A stretch of DNA of 45,619 bases from Telmatospirillum sp. GTDB taxonomy: Bacteria; Pseudomonadota; Alphaproteobacteria; Rhodospirillales; Magnetospirillaceae. Positions within the stretch are counted from its first letter, which is position 1, and each line of letters opens with the position of its first letter. The notes below the pieces were generated by a model, which saw only the letters and a list, made by a program, of their open reading frames with translations, searched no databases and was not told the DNA's origin. Position numbers and translations under genes: made by a program. The stretch spans positions 1-45,619 of the forward strand of contig WASQ01000127.1 in the NCBI GenBank assembly GCA_009712185.1, read 5' to 3'. Shown here piece by piece: positions 36,660 through 45,499 of the stretch.

Positions 36660-39600
36660 ATGTCGCGTTTTTTCATCGATCGTCCGGTGTTCGCCTGGGT
36701 GATCGCCATCACCATCATGCTGGCGGGCGGGCTGGCCATCCTGAAGCTGCCCGTCGAACAATATCCGCGCATCGCGCCGCCGGCCGTGCATATCTCGGCC
36801 ACTTATCCGGGCGCGTCGGCGGAAACGCTGGAGAACGCCGTCACCCAGGTCATCGAGCAGAAGCTCAAGGGAATCGACAATCTGCGCTATATGTCCGCGA
36901 CCTCGGATTCGGCGGGCGGCGCCAGCATCACCCTGACCTTCGAGCAGGGAACCGATCCGGACATCGCGCAGGTTCAGGTCCAGAACAAACTACAGCTCGC
37001 CATGCCGCTTCTGCCGCAGGAGGTCCAGCAGCAGGGCGTGTCGGTCACCAAGGCGACCGACAATTTCCTGATGATCGCGGCCCTGGTGTCGAACGACGGC
37101 AAACAGACCGAGTCGGATCTGGCCGATTTCCTGGTGTCGCGCATCCAGGATGACATCAGCCGGCTTCCCGGCGTCGGCGAGGTCCAGGTGTTCGACGCCC
37201 AGCATGCCATGCGGATCTGGCTCAATCCCGACCGGATGAGCAGCTACGGGCTGACCGTCGCCGACGTCCTGACCGTCATCCGGGCCCAGAATGCCGAGGT
37301 GTCGGCCGGTCAGATCGGCGGCGCGCCCTCAATGCCCGGCCAGCAGATCAATGCGACCATCAAGGCTCAGAGCCGCCTCAAGACCGCCGGTCAGTTCGCC
37401 GACATCCTGGTGAAGGTCAATCCCGACGGGTCGCAGGTTCGTCTGGGCGACATCGCGCGGATCGAACTGGGATCGGAAACCTATGACTTCGCCGGGCGCT
37501 ACAATGGAAAGCCCGCGGCGGGGCTCGGCATCAAAATGTCGGCCGGGGCCAATGCCCTGACGACCGCGGACGGGGTCAAGGCGCGTTTTGTCGAGCTGAA
37601 GCCGTTTTTCCCCGAGGGGGCCGAGGTGGTGTACCCCTACGACACCACGCCTTTCGTCCGGCTGTCGATCGAGGAGGTGGTGAAAACCCTGGGGGAAGCC
37701 ATCGTCCTGGTGTTCCTGGTGATGTATCTGTTCCTGCAGAACATCCGCGCCACGCTGATCCCCACCATCGCGGTGCCCGTCGTGCTCCTGGGGACCTTCG
37801 GCATCCTGGCCGCCGCCGGCTTTTCCATCAACACGCTCACCATGTTCGCCATGGTGCTCGCCATCGGTCTTCTGGTGGACGATGCCATCGTGGTGGTCGA
37901 GAACGTCGAACGCGTGATGCATGAGGAGGGATTGCCGCCAAAGGAGGCCACGCGCCGGTCCATGGGCCAGATCACCGGCGCCCTGGTCGGCATTGCCCTG
38001 GTGCTGTCGGCGGTGTTCGTGCCGATGGCCTTTTTCGGAGGATCGACGGGCGCCATCTACCGGCAGTTCTCCCTGACCCTGGTGTCGGCGATGGGGCTCT
38101 CGGTCCTGGTGGCCCTGGTACTGACGCCGGCCCTGTGCGCCACCCTTCTGAAGCCGGCCGTTCCCGGCCATGCGATGGCGCAAAAGGGGTTCTTCGGCGC
38201 CTTCAACCGCCTGTTCGAACGCTCGCGCCGGGTCTACCGGTCCGGGGTGCGCCTTTCGGTCCGCAACGGGCTGCGCATGCTGGTGGTCTATGGCGTCATC
38301 GTCGTCGCCATGGCGGTCGTTTTCATTCGCCTGCCCACCGCCTTCCTGCCGGAAGAGGACCAGGGCATGCTGTTCGTCACCGTGCAGACGCCGGCCAACG
38401 CAACCCAGGAACGGACCGTCGAAGTTCTGAAGACAATCGAGTCCTATTTTCTCGAAACCGAAAAGGATTCGGTGGCCAGCATCTTCACGGTGGCCGGCTA
38501 CAGTTTCGCCGGCAGCGGCCAGAATGCCGGCATCGCCTGGGTGCAGTTGAAGGACTGGAGCGAACGTCGTCAGCCGGACCGGAAGGTCGCGGCCCTGACA
38601 CAGCGGGCGACGGTCGCGCTCTCGGCGATCCGTGAGGGCACGGTGTTCGCCTTCACGCCCCCGGCGGTGACGGAACTTGGCAACTCGGGCGGGTTCGACC
38701 TTCAGCTTCAGGATCGCGCCGGCCTGGGTCACGAGACCCTGATCGCGGCGCGCGACCGCATGCTGGAACTGGCGGCGGCCGAACCCGCCCTGTTCGGCGT
38801 CCGTCCCAACGGCCTCGACGACACGGCGGACTTCTCTCTCGAGATCGACCGGGCGAAGTCGGCCGCCCTCGGGCTGTCGCTCTCCGACATCAACACGGCG
38901 TTGTCGGTGGCCTGGGGGTCGTCCTATGTCAACGACTTCATCGACAAGGGGCGGGTGAAGAAGGTCCTGGTGCAGGCCGACGCCCCCTACCGGATGCAGC
39001 CGGGCGACCTGGACCGCTGGCAGGTGCGCAACAGTGGCGGCCAGATGGTCCCCCTTCCCGCGGTCATGGAGACGAAATGGTCCTTCAGTTCGCCCCAGCG
39101 CGCCCGGTACACCGGCGTTCCCTCCTTCGAGATCATGGGGGCGCCGGCTCCGGGGCGGGCATCGGGCGAGGCCATGGCGATCATGGAGAAGATCGCCGGG
39201 AAACTGCCCGCCGGGATCGGCCTGTCCTGGACCGGCCTCTCCTACGAGGAACGGCTGGCCGGGGCGCAGGCGCCCGCGCTCTACGCCGTTTCGGTGCTGG
39301 TGGTGTTCCTGTGTCTGGCGGCGCTTTACGAAAGCTGGTCCATCCCGTTTTCGGTGATGCTGGTGGTGCCGCTGGGGGTGGTGGGGGCGGTGGGCGCCGT
39401 CGCCCTTCGTCAGCTTCCCAATGACATCTATTTCCAGGTCGGGCTTCTGACGACCATCGGCCTGTCGGCCAAGAACGCCATCCTGATCGTGGAGTTCGCG
39501 AAAGAACTGCATGAGAGGGGGCGGACCCTGTCCGGGGCGGTGATCGAGGCCGCACATCAGCGGCTGCGGCCGATTCTGATGACGTCGCTGGCCTTCGTCC

Positions 39601-39836
39601 TCGGCGTGCTGCCGCTCGCGATCGCCAATGGCGCCGGGTCGGGCGCCCAGAACGCCATCGGCGTCGGGGTGATGGGCGGCATGATCAGCGCCACCGTGCT
39701 CGCCATTTTTTTCGTGCCCGTGTTTTTCGTTCAGGTCATGCGCTGGACCGGCCGGACCCCGAAAAGGCTGGGGATCGGGCATGGCGCGGGAACGACGGCC
39801 TCCCCGTCGAATCCCTCCCCGTCGGACCATGGCTGA
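36660..39836 (+). CDS. RND multidrug efflux pump, AcrB/MexB type
   Basis: 1058 residues, a full-length HAE1 transporter. Begins [17 protein letters not shown]. Helix-4 acids are D407-D408, the same numbers as E. coli AcrB, within [18 protein letters not shown]; the helix-10 lysine lies in [16 protein letters not shown] (K938). It works as a homotrimer exporting drugs or other amphiphiles by proton antiport. It is distinct from the MdtBC pair in this window, which is heteromeric. The substrate range is unknown. Confidence 0.95.
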   Translation: MSRFFIDRPVFAWVIAITIMLAGGLAILKLPVEQYPRIAPPAVHISATYPGASAETLENAVTQVIEQKLKGIDNLRYMSATSDSAGGASITLTFEQGTDPDIAQVQVQNKLQLAMPLLPQEVQQQGVSVTKATDNFLMIAALVSNDGKQTESDLADFLVSRIQDDISRLPGVGEVQVFDAQHAMRIWLNPDRMSSYGLTVADVLTVIRAQNAEVSAGQIGGAPSMPGQQINATIKAQSRLKTAGQFADILVKVNPDGSQVRLGDIARIELGSETYDFAGRYNGKPAAGLGIKMSAGANALTTADGVKARFVELKPFFPEGAEVVYPYDTTPFVRLSIEEVVKTLGEAIVLVFLVMYLFLQNIRATLIPTIAVPVVLLGTFGILAAAGFSINTLTMFAMVLAIGLLVDDAIVVVENVERVMHEEGLPPKEATRRSMGQITGALVGIALVLSAVFVPMAFFGGSTGAIYRQFSLTLVSAMGLSVLVALVLTPALCATLLKPAVPGHAMAQKGFFGAFNRLFERSRRVYRSGVRLSVRNGLRMLVVYGVIVVAMAVVFIRLPTAFLPEEDQGMLFVTVQTPANATQERTVEVLKTIESYFLETEKDSVASIFTVAGYSFAGSGQNAGIAWVQLKDWSERRQPDRKVAALTQRATVALSAIREGTVFAFTPPAVTELGNSGGFDLQLQDRAGLGHETLIAARDRMLELAAAEPALFGVRPNGLDDTADFSLEIDRAKSAALGLSLSDINTALSVAWGSSYVNDFIDKGRVKKVLVQADAPYRMQPGDLDRWQVRNSGGQMVPLPAVMETKWSFSSPQRARYTGVPSFEIMGAPAPGRASGEAMAIMEKIAGKLPAGIGLSWTGLSYEERLAGAQAPALYAVSVLVVFLCLAALYESWSIPFSVMLVVPLGVVGAVGAVALRQLPNDIYFQVGLLTTIGLSAKNAILIVEFAKELHERGRTLSGAVIEAAHQRLRPILMTSLAFVLGVLPLAIANGAGSGAQNAIGVGVMGGMISATVLAIFFVPVFFVQVMRWTGRTPKRLGIGHGAGTTASPSNPSPSDHG

Positions 39837-39857
39837 CCCCCGGACGGAGCAAGGATA

Positions 39858-41327
39858 ATGATGTCCATGACCAAATTCATGCCGACCCGCAGGGATCGGA
39901 ACCGGCCGCGCGCTCCACTGCTCGCCGCGCCACTTCTCGCCGCCGTCCTGCTCTCAGGCTGTGTCCTGGCCCCCGACCACCAGCGTCCGGATCTTCCGGT
40001 CCCGGACGCCTGGCAGGCGCCGGCCGGTGCGGCCGCTCCGGCCGCGGGCGGGGGGGCTTCCCCGCAGCTCGCCGACCAGGGCTGGACGGAATTCTTCTCC
40101 GATCCCGCCCTGCAAGGGTTGATCCGGGACGCGCTTTCGGGAAACCGGGACCTGAAAGCGACGATCCTCAGCGTCGAGGCCGCCCGGGCGGCCTATGGCA
40201 TCGCCGGGGCGGATCTCTGGCCGACGGTGAGCGCCGGCGGAGGGGGAACCGTGACCCGGACTCCGCGGTCCGCCAGCACCCAGGTCCCGCCCTCGGCCTC
40301 CGTCGCCCGGTCCTTCTCCGCCAATCTGGCGGTGACCTCCTATGAGATCGATCTGTTCGGACGGGTCCGCAGCCTGTCCGACCGGGCCCTGGAGCACTAT
40401 CTGGCGTCGGCGGACGCGGCCGAGGCCGCCCGCATTTCCCTGATCGCCGAGGTGGCGAACGCCTATCTGTCGCTGCTGGGCGACCGCAAGCTGCTGGCCC
40501 TCGCGACCGAAACGCTGGCCTCGCGGCAGGCGTCGCTTTCCCTGATCGATCGCAGTTTCCAGCGGGGCAGCAGTTCCGGCCTCGATGTCGCCCAGGCGCG
40601 TTCGGCGGTCGAGGCCGCCCGCGCCGCCGTGTCCCGGTATCAGCGGCAGGTCAGCCAGGACCGGACCGCTCTTGACCTGCTGGTCGGCGCGCCGGTCGCG
40701 CCGGATCGCCTGGAGGGAGATCTGGACCGGGTCCGTCTGGTGACGGATCTGCCGGTCGGGGTTCCGTCCGAAGTCCTGCTCCACCGGCCCGACATCTCGC
40801 AGGCGGAACATGCGTTGAAGGCGGCGGAGGCCAATATCGGCGCGGCCCGGGCGGCCTTTTTCCCCACCATCACCCTGACCGGATCGGGGGGCTTCGCCAG
40901 CCGCGAGCTTGGCACCCTGTTTCAGGCCGGATCCGGGGCCTGGTCCTTCGGGCCGGCGGGCAGCGTGCCCATCTTCGCCGCCGGCCGCAAGCTGGCCGGG
41001 CTGGAAAGCGCCAAGGTCGGGCGCGAGATCGCGGGCGCCCAATATGAAAAGGCGGTCCAGGGCGCGTTCCGCGAGGTCTCGGACGCGCTCTCCTCCCGGG
41101 AGACCCTGGCCGGGCAGGCGAAGGCCCTGACCGATCTGGTCGAGGCCGGTCAGACGGCCCGTCGGCTGTCGCAGGCCCGCTACGACCGGGGCGTGGACTC
41201 CTATCTCGCGGTGCTGGACGCGGAACGGTCGCTGTTCGCCGCGCGCCAGGATCTGGTGTCGATCGAGGTGGCGAGACTGTCCAATCTTGTCACCCTCTAC
41301 AAGGTCCTGGGAGGCGGCCGGGGATAA
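39858..41327 (+). CDS. Outer-membrane efflux lipoprotein (OprM type)
   Basis: 489 residues from ATG 39858; ATGs at 39861 and 39867 are also possible after AAGGA. Lipobox LSGC (C35), then VLAPDHQRPDLPVPDAW, as in OprM-family proteins. The two efflux-protein halves are separated by VGVPSEVLLHRPDISQAEHALKAAEANIGAA. It forms the outer-membrane duct of the preceding AcrAB-type pump. A hairpin with a T-rich tract follows 108 bp after the stop. Confidence 0.93.
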   Translation: MMSMTKFMPTRRDRNRPRAPLLAAPLLAAVLLSGCVLAPDHQRPDLPVPDAWQAPAGAAAPAAGGGASPQLADQGWTEFFSDPALQGLIRDALSGNRDLKATILSVEAARAAYGIAGADLWPTVSAGGGGTVTRTPRSASTQVPPSASVARSFSANLAVTSYEIDLFGRVRSLSDRALEHYLASADAAEAARISLIAEVANAYLSLLGDRKLLALATETLASRQASLSLIDRSFQRGSSSGLDVAQARSAVEAARAAVSRYQRQVSQDRTALDLLVGAPVAPDRLEGDLDRVRLVTDLPVGVPSEVLLHRPDISQAEHALKAAEANIGAARAAFFPTITLTGSGGFASRELGTLFQAGSGAWSFGPAGSVPIFAAGRKLAGLESAKVGREIAGAQYEKAVQGAFREVSDALSSRETLAGQAKALTDLVEAGQTARRLSQARYDRGVDSYLAVLDAERSLFAARQDLVSIEVARLSNLVTLYKVLGGGRG

Positions 41328-41435
41328 CCCGGCCGACGTGACGGCGGCGTCCCACCCCTGGTTGCCACGGGTGCCGGCTTCGCCCTTCCGGTCGGGGCGC
41401 GCCGGACGCGGCCGGGCCGGGGGGGCGGGGGGCCG

Positions 41436-41499
41436 ATTCGGGCGCATCACGCAGTGGCGGGCATGAGATATGCGGCATGATGCCCGAATTTTGTTTGTC
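41436..41499 (+). terminator. Probable terminator of the AcrAB-OprM-type operon
   Basis: ATTCGGGC-gc-ATCA (41436-41449) pairs with TGATGCCCGAAT (41478-41489) with a 2-nt bulge. An alternative inner stem is CGGGCAT/ATGCCCG. A T-rich run (TTTTGTTTGTC) follows directly. Confidence 0.6.
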
Positions 41500-41700
41500 A
41501 TATATCAATATCTGCGGATATCAAAAATGAAAAATATGAAATAGAAAAAAATTTGTCTTTAGACTCTTGGTGTTATACACATAAATGATCATAAAAAAAT
41601 AATTTATGCATTTTTCATTACAAAATATTTGGTGGATGGCAAAAGTTTATTTTTTCAGGAGCGGAAATAGCCGGACCATAATAGGTCGAGATTTTATTGA
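41490..41700. other. AT-rich gene-free patch
   Basis: About 200 bp of very AT-rich DNA in a strongly GC-rich window, with runs of A and T. It contains nested inverted repeats: AATGAAAAAT (41526-41535) with ATTTTTCATT (41610-41619), CATAAAT (41580-41586) with ATTTATG (41602-41608), and the palindrome ATGATCAT (41585-41592). No coding frame. It could be a bent or melted regulatory region, a protein-binding site or a relic of transferred DNA. A TATAAC at 41748-41753 may be the -10 of the next gene. Confidence 0.7.
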
Positions 41701-41776
41701 CGGATTGTCCTATTGTCCGACGGGCATGTGCGGATTTCCCGCCTTGCTATAACGGTTGGTAGCGGGGCGGACGCCA

Positions 41777-41977
41777 ATGAAGCCAAATTACAGGTTCGAT
41801 CGGGCCGAGCGGACGCGCAGCAAAGAAGCCAAAAAGATGGAAAAGCGGGCGGCGCAGGAAGCCCGTCGCGCCAACCGCGATGCGGCGGCCGCGGCGGCCG
41901 CCGCCCATGGTGTCGCGTCCCCCGAATTGAACGAGGATCATGATGCCTTTGAACACGCGGGCGAAAAAGAAGACTAA
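41777..41977 (+). CDS. Small charged protein of alphaproteobacterial type
   Basis: 66 residues starting MKPNYRFDRAERTRSKEAKKMEKRA: a strongly basic N-terminal helix, an Ala run and an acidic C-terminus. I have an impression of similar MKPNYRFER..-type small proteins in alphaproteobacteria, but no function is known to me. The ATG is preceded by GGGGCGGAC. Its 3' end overlaps the next gene by 35 bp in another frame. Confidence 0.65.
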   Translation: MKPNYRFDRAERTRSKEAKKMEKRAAQEARRANRDAAAAAAAAHGVASPELNEDHDAFEHAGEKED

Positions 41978-42173
41978 CGACTATTTGCTATTCGATGTCC
42001 TTTACGAGGACGGGGCCCGGACGTCCAATCGTAAGGTGCCCACTGCGGAACTCTCCGGCACCGACGAGGATCAGGCCGCCAAGGTCTTTATCGAGGCGCA
42101 GGACCGCAAGATCGCCGAAGCTTCGGGGCGGCCGCGCGGTCCCGTCAAGGAGGTCGTGCGGGTCGGGCGGTGA
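41943..42173 (+). CDS. Small unknown protein overlapping the preceding gene
   Basis: 76 residues (MPLNTRAKKKTNDYLLFDVLYEDGARTSNRKVPTAEL..). The GAGGA element 5 nt before the ATG at 41943 lies within the preceding gene; the ATG at 41940 is also possible. The balanced folded-protein composition and the good ribosome-binding site support a real gene despite the overlap. No family is recognised. Confidence 0.65.
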   Translation: MPLNTRAKKKTNDYLLFDVLYEDGARTSNRKVPTAELSGTDEDQAAKVFIEAQDRKIAEASGRPRGPVKEVVRVGR

Positions 42174-42279
42174 GCCCGGTTCCGCCGATTGACGGGTACC
42201 GTGATCCGAACGTCCGGGCATCGGGCGTGCGTGTCCTGTCGTCAGATCCCACCACTCCAGGCCCGGAAGGAAGTTGCCG

Positions 42280-42624
42280 TTGAGTGAAATAAGACCCGAA
42301 AGGGGAACGAAGCGCGTCTGTCAGAGTTGCTCGGCACGCTTTTACGATCTGGGCCGCGAGCATCCGGTGTGTCCGAAATGCGGGGCGGAATATGTCGAGA
42401 TCGTCCGTCCCGCGCCGGCCCAGTCCCGGATCCGCAAATGGGGGGCGTTCGGCAAGGGGGCGGCCGCCGTCGCCCCGGGCGCGGACGAGGGCGGGGCCTT
42501 TCCCGCCGACGTCGCGCCGGAAGACGGCGACCGCGAGCCTGACGACGACCTGCCTGACGACGATGCCGATGACGGTCCCGACGATGGGACCGGGCCGGAC
42601 TCCGGGGAGGAATTCGAGGCCTGA
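42280..42624 (+). CDS. TIGR02300 family zinc-ribbon protein
   Basis: 114 residues. N-terminal zinc ribbon GTKRVCQSCSARFYDLG..HPVCPKCGAEY (two CxxC pairs, about 12-42), the signature of the alphaproteobacterial TIGR02300 family. The second half is very acidic (DDDLPDDDADDGPDD). Function is unknown. There is no ATG; TTG 42280 is preceded by GGAAGGAAG at a suitable distance, and the TTG at 42274 is too close to it. Confidence 0.85.
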   Translation: MSEIRPERGTKRVCQSCSARFYDLGREHPVCPKCGAEYVEIVRPAPAQSRIRKWGAFGKGAAAVAPGADEGGAFPADVAPEDGDREPDDDLPDDDADDGPDDGTGPDSGEEFEA

Positions 42625-42643
42625 ATCGTGATCGTGACAGGAG

Positions 42644-42678
42644 CGCCTGCCGGGAGGCATCGCCCTCCGGTGCAGGCG
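42644..42678 (+). terminator. Hairpin after the TIGR02300 gene
   Basis: CGCCTGCCGGGAGG pairs with CCTCCGGTGCAGGCG with a one-base bulge, 20 bp after the stop. Only a weak T-rich sequence follows further on. Confidence 0.45.
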
Positions 42679-42801
42679 TCATCCGTCGGATTGTTTCTGC
42701 GAGAGAGATGCCAACGGGCGATCGGCCATGAATCGGACGCGTTGGTATAAAAGTCCCTTATGGATCATTCGTCTGGGACGATACTGAGTTTGGAGAACTT
42801 T

Positions 42802-43008
42802 ATGTCTACTGGTACTGTAAAATGGTTCAATGCGACGAAGGGTTTTGGCTTTATTGTTCCCGATGATGGGGCTCCCGACGTTTTTGTTCATATTTCGGCG
42901 GTGGAGCGGGCCGGCATGTCCAATCTGGCCGAGGGCAAGAAGCTGTCCTTTGAGCTGGAGCGCGGGCGTACCGGCAAGATGGCCGCGGTCAATCTCCGCG
43001 AGCTGTGA
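42802..43008 (+). CDS. cspA: Cold-shock domain protein
   Basis: 68 residues, a single OB-fold cold-shock domain: [18 protein letters not shown] (RNP-1) and VFVHIS (RNP-2). It binds single-stranded RNA or DNA as an RNA chaperone. GGAGA precedes the ATG at 42802; the upstream frame from 42760 has no such site. A DEAD-box helicase follows, a common cold-stress pairing, though it has its own promoter. Confidence 0.95.
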   Translation: MSTGTVKWFNATKGFGFIVPDDGAPDVFVHISAVERAGMSNLAEGKKLSFELERGRTGKMAAVNLREL

Positions 43009-43012
43009 TGGG

Positions 43013-43040
43013 GGAAGCGGGGGCGGCTTCGGCCGCTTCC
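43013..43040 (+). terminator. Hairpin after the cold-shock gene
   Basis: GGAAGCGG (43013-43020) pairs with CCGCTTCC (43033-43040). The loop includes GGC-TTCG-GCC, which could form a competing stable tetraloop. A short T-containing tail (GTTTGT) follows. Confidence 0.55.
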
Positions 43041-43098
43041 GTTTGTCCGCCGGTGGTCCCGCATCCGCCGGGGGATCTCCTGCCGGTAAGAAATCCTT

Positions 43099-43127
43099 TT
43101 GACTTCCTCAACCACAAGGCCGATAGT
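43099..43127 (+). promoter_or_regulatory. Promoter of the DEAD-box helicase gene
   Basis: TTGACT (43099-43104), 17-nt spacer, GATAGT (43122-43127). It predicts a leader of about 185 nt. An inverted repeat ACAAGGCC/GGCCTTGT (43114-43147) spans the -10 and start point and may be an operator. Confidence 0.5.
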
Positions 43128-43279
43128 CCGACCGTTCGCGGCCTTGTCGCGGACGTTGGCGTTCCGGCCCGCGTGAACGGACAGTGACTGGTCCGGCTTC
43201 CGTAGAAAGCCTTCCATAGAATAAGGGTGACGGCTCGCATCACGCGGAGCCCCGCCGACTGTCGCCGCCATATTTCATT

Positions 43280-43297
43280 GGAGCCAGGAAAGGCTCC
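43280..43297 (+). promoter_or_regulatory. Leader hairpin just before the DEAD-box helicase start
   Basis: GGAGCC-AGGAAA-GGCTCC, ending 23 nt before the ATG. The loop and 5' arm contain ribosome-binding-like purines. It could be part of translational self-control; the rest of 43041-43279 holds no gene. Confidence 0.35.
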
Positions 43298-43320
43298 GGC
43301 GCGGCGCTTCCCACTGAAAG

Positions 43321-44700
43321 ATGATCCTGTTGACCAAATTTGAAGAGTTCGGCCTTGCCGCGCCGATTCTGCGCGCCCTGACGGCGGTCGGCTATACCAA
43401 TCCCACCCCCATCCAGGCCAAGGCGATCCCCAGTATCCTCGCCGGCCGCGACCTGCTGGGCATCGCCCAGACCGGTACCGGCAAGACGGCGGCATTCGCG
43501 CTGCCGATCCTCCATCTGCTGGCCGGTCAGGCCCGCAAGGCGCCCCGCGGCGGGTGCCGGGTTCTGGTCCTGAGCCCGACCCGCGAGCTGGCCAGCCAGA
43601 TCGCCGACAGCTTCCGGACCTATGCCCAGGGACTCAATCTGAAGGTTGCCCTGGTCTTCGGCGGCGTCTCCGCCGGTCCGCAGCTCAAGGCGCTGGCGGG
43701 CGGCATCGATATCCTGGTCGCCACGCCGGGACGCCTGATCGATCATATCGGGTCGGGGGCGGCCCGCCTGGGCAGTACGGAGTTTCTGGTTCTGGACGAG
43801 GTTGATCAGATGCTGGATCTCGGCTTCATCAAACCCTTGCGGCGGATCGTCGGGCAATTGCCGAAACAGCGCCAGAATTTGTTCTTTTCCGCCACCATGC
43901 CAACCGAGATCGGCGCGCTGGCCGACGAGCTTCTGACCGATCCGGTTTCGGTGTCGGTCGCCCCGGCGGCGACGACGGTTGAGCGGATCCACCAGCAGGT
44001 TCTCCTGGTGGATGCCGCGAACAAGCGCGACCTGCTGGTCGGCCTGTTTGCCGACCGCGCCATGGCGCGCACCATCGTCTTCACCCGCACCAAGCGCGGC
44101 GCGGATGCCGTGGCGCGCCATCTCGCGGCGGCCGGTATTTCCGCCGCGGCGATTCACGGCAATAAAAGCCAGAACCAGCGGGAAATGTCGCTGGCCTCGT
44201 TCCGCGCCGGCCGGGTCCGGGCGCTGGTCGCCACCGACATCGCGGCGCGTGGCATCGACGTTGCCGGAGTGACGCATGTGGTGAACTTCGAGTTGCCCGA
44301 GGTCGCGGAGAACTATGTGCATCGCATCGGCCGGACCGCGCGGGCCGGGGCTGACGGGATTGCCATTTCCCTCTGTGGCGGCGCTGAACGCGACCTTTTG
44401 CGCAATATCGAGAAGGTGACGCGCCGCAAGATCGAGACCATCGACCGCCGGCAGCCCGGCCGGCCGGCCGCCGCCCGGGCCAATCCGGCGAAGGAGGCGC
44501 CACCCGCCCTGCGTTCGTCCCGCCAGGGAGGCAAACCGCCAGCGACTCCGGACAGAGGGCGGGCGGCCGAACCAGCCGGGACCACCGGGGGAAACGAGAT
44601 GTTCCGCCTCGCCTTCATGGCGCCCCGCCATCCGGCGATGGCCGGACAGCCGGACCGCCCGGATGGCGTCCCGGCGCGGCGGAAAGCCCGGGCCGTCTGA
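43321..44700 (+). CDS. DEAD-box ATP-dependent RNA helicase (RhlE-like)
   Basis: 459 residues. Q-motif region (KFEEFGL .. GYTNPTPIQAKAIP), motif I AQTGTGKT at 49-56, motif Ia PTRELASQ, motif II D159-E-V-D162 (DEVD rather than DEAD), motif III SAT, and motif VI HRIGRTARAG. The C-terminal ~85 residues are basic and Pro/Ala-rich, typical of RhlE-type RNA-binding tails. It unwinds structured RNA, for example in ribosome assembly or cold adaptation. No strong ribosome-binding site precedes the ATG; GAAAG is adjacent. Confidence 0.94.
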   Translation: MILLTKFEEFGLAAPILRALTAVGYTNPTPIQAKAIPSILAGRDLLGIAQTGTGKTAAFALPILHLLAGQARKAPRGGCRVLVLSPTRELASQIADSFRTYAQGLNLKVALVFGGVSAGPQLKALAGGIDILVATPGRLIDHIGSGAARLGSTEFLVLDEVDQMLDLGFIKPLRRIVGQLPKQRQNLFFSATMPTEIGALADELLTDPVSVSVAPAATTVERIHQQVLLVDAANKRDLLVGLFADRAMARTIVFTRTKRGADAVARHLAAAGISAAAIHGNKSQNQREMSLASFRAGRVRALVATDIAARGIDVAGVTHVVNFELPEVAENYVHRIGRTARAGADGIAISLCGGAERDLLRNIEKVTRRKIETIDRRQPGRPAAARANPAKEAPPALRSSRQGGKPPATPDRGRAAEPAGTTGGNEMFRLAFMAPRHPAMAGQPDRPDGVPARRKARAV

Positions 44701-44711
44701 TCGCCTCCGGT

Positions 44712-44729
44712 CACCGCCTGCCGGCGGTG
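44712..44729. terminator. Hairpin between the convergent helicase and SMR genes
   Basis: CACCGCC-TGCC-GGCGGTG, a 7-bp perfect stem in the 64-bp gap between convergent genes. It could serve both strands; no T-tracts. Confidence 0.4.
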
Positions 44730-44764
44730 GGGCCGGCCGGTCCCGCCGACCCCTTTCCCCGCCG

Positions 44765-45085
44765 TCATCCGGGTTCGGTCACGGCCAGGATGACGACGCC
44801 GGCGAGGATCATCGCGGCGGCCAGGAAACGGGGCGGCGACGCCGCCTCGCCCAGCAGCAGGATCCCGGTCACAAAGGCGCCTGCCGCGCCGATGCCGGTC
44901 CAGACGCTGTAAGCGGTGCCCAGCGGCAGGCTCCGCATGGCCTGGGAGAGCAGCCAGACGCTGGCCGCCATCGCGATAAGGGCGAGAAAGGTGGGCAGGG
45001 GAAGGGTGAGCCCCGCCGACTTTTTCATGAGCAGCGCCCAGACCGTTTCCAGCAGTCCGGCGAGAAGAAGAGCGATCCAGGCCAT
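44765..45085 (-). CDS. sugE: SMR-family guanidinium exporter (Gdx/SugE type)
   Basis: 106 residues with four membrane helices. The first is MAWIALLLAGLLETVW with the essential E13. GTAYSVWTGIGAAGAFVTGILL is the Gdx/SugE signature, separating it from EmrE-type drug pumps. Such proteins work as dual-topology dimers exchanging guanidinium for protons. The ATG at 45085 has a perfect GGAGG 7 nt upstream; the longer frame would run through the riboswitch. The guanidine-II-type element just upstream strongly supports guanidinium as substrate. Confidence 0.92.
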   Translation of the reverse strand: MAWIALLLAGLLETVWALLMKKSAGLTLPLPTFLALIAMAASVWLLSQAMRSLPLGTAYSVWTGIGAAGAFVTGILLLGEAASPPRFLAAAMILAGVVILAVTEPG

Positions 45086-45106
45086 GATCCGGCCTCCCAT
45101 GCGGGG

Positions 45107-45154
45107 CCGGGTCGTCCCGGACAGTGATGTCAGAAGGCGGAGGTCGTCCCCCGC
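45107..45154 (-). promoter_or_regulatory. Guanidine-II (mini-ykkC) riboswitch
   Basis: On the minus strand there are two hairpins with ACGA tetraloops. P1 (45154-45137) is GCGGGGG-ACGA-CCTCCGC, 7 bp with one G-U. P2 (45120-45107) is CCGGG-ACGA-CCCGG, a perfect 5-bp stem. They are joined by 16 nt. Two stem-loops capped by ACGR are the defining architecture of this class. The GGAGG of the SMR gene lies 9 nt past P2, as expected for control of translation by ligand-driven release of the ribosome-binding site. Confidence 0.9.
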
Positions 45155-45180
45155 AACCCATCCTGGTGGTCCACCCCTAG

Positions 45181-45190
45181 GGGCGGGCGG
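45181..45190. repeat. Target-site duplication, left copy
   Basis: GGGCGGGCGG directly abuts the left inverted repeat of the miniature element and is repeated at 45500-45509 on its other side. Confidence 0.75.
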
Positions 45191-45499
45191 CAAGCCATTC
45201 GCCTAAAGTGTGGCGCGGATAGAAAAATCGCCGGCGCCGCAAAGGGTTGGGGAACCTATTAAGTCGAAGAAATCTTCGGCAAGTATTCGAGACTACATTA
45301 TCAAAATGATATCGTCATCCCCGCGAAAGCGAGGATCCATTTCGCGTTCAACGCCAGAAAGACTGTCGATCTTCGCTGATATAATGGCGGCTCCGATCAT
45401 GTCGGCAGGGCTTATCTGGTTTCAGTTTTCGCGGGCAAAACGAGGATAGGGTTACGGCGGTGAATGGTCAAATACACCACACTTTAGGCGAATGGCTTG
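45191..45499. mobile_element. 309-bp miniature inverted-repeat transposable element
   Basis: Perfect 23-bp terminal inverted repeats (45191-45213, CAAGCCATTCGCC.. inward, and 45477-45499) enclose less GC-rich DNA. It is flanked by 10-bp direct repeats. No transposase; the internal frame 45210-45449 is not a credible gene. The middle contains the widespread intergenic motif CATCCCCGCGAAAGCGAGGA (45316-45335). It is a non-autonomous element mobilised by a transposase elsewhere; its family cannot be assigned by eye. Confidence 0.85.

Noticed and set aside
42250..42292. Sequence CCAGGCCCGGAAGGAAG resembling the SRP RNA (4.5S) tetraloop region, with flanking CACTC/GAGTG
   Set aside because: The conserved AGCAGC on the 3' side reads AGTTGC, no long outer helix is visible, and GGAAGGAAG is explained as the ribosome-binding site of the TIGR02300 gene.
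45210..45449. Open frame inside the miniature element
   Set aside because: It is translated through the inverted repeat and a common intergenic repeat (giving the familiar SSPRKRGS string); no ribosome-binding site or domain.
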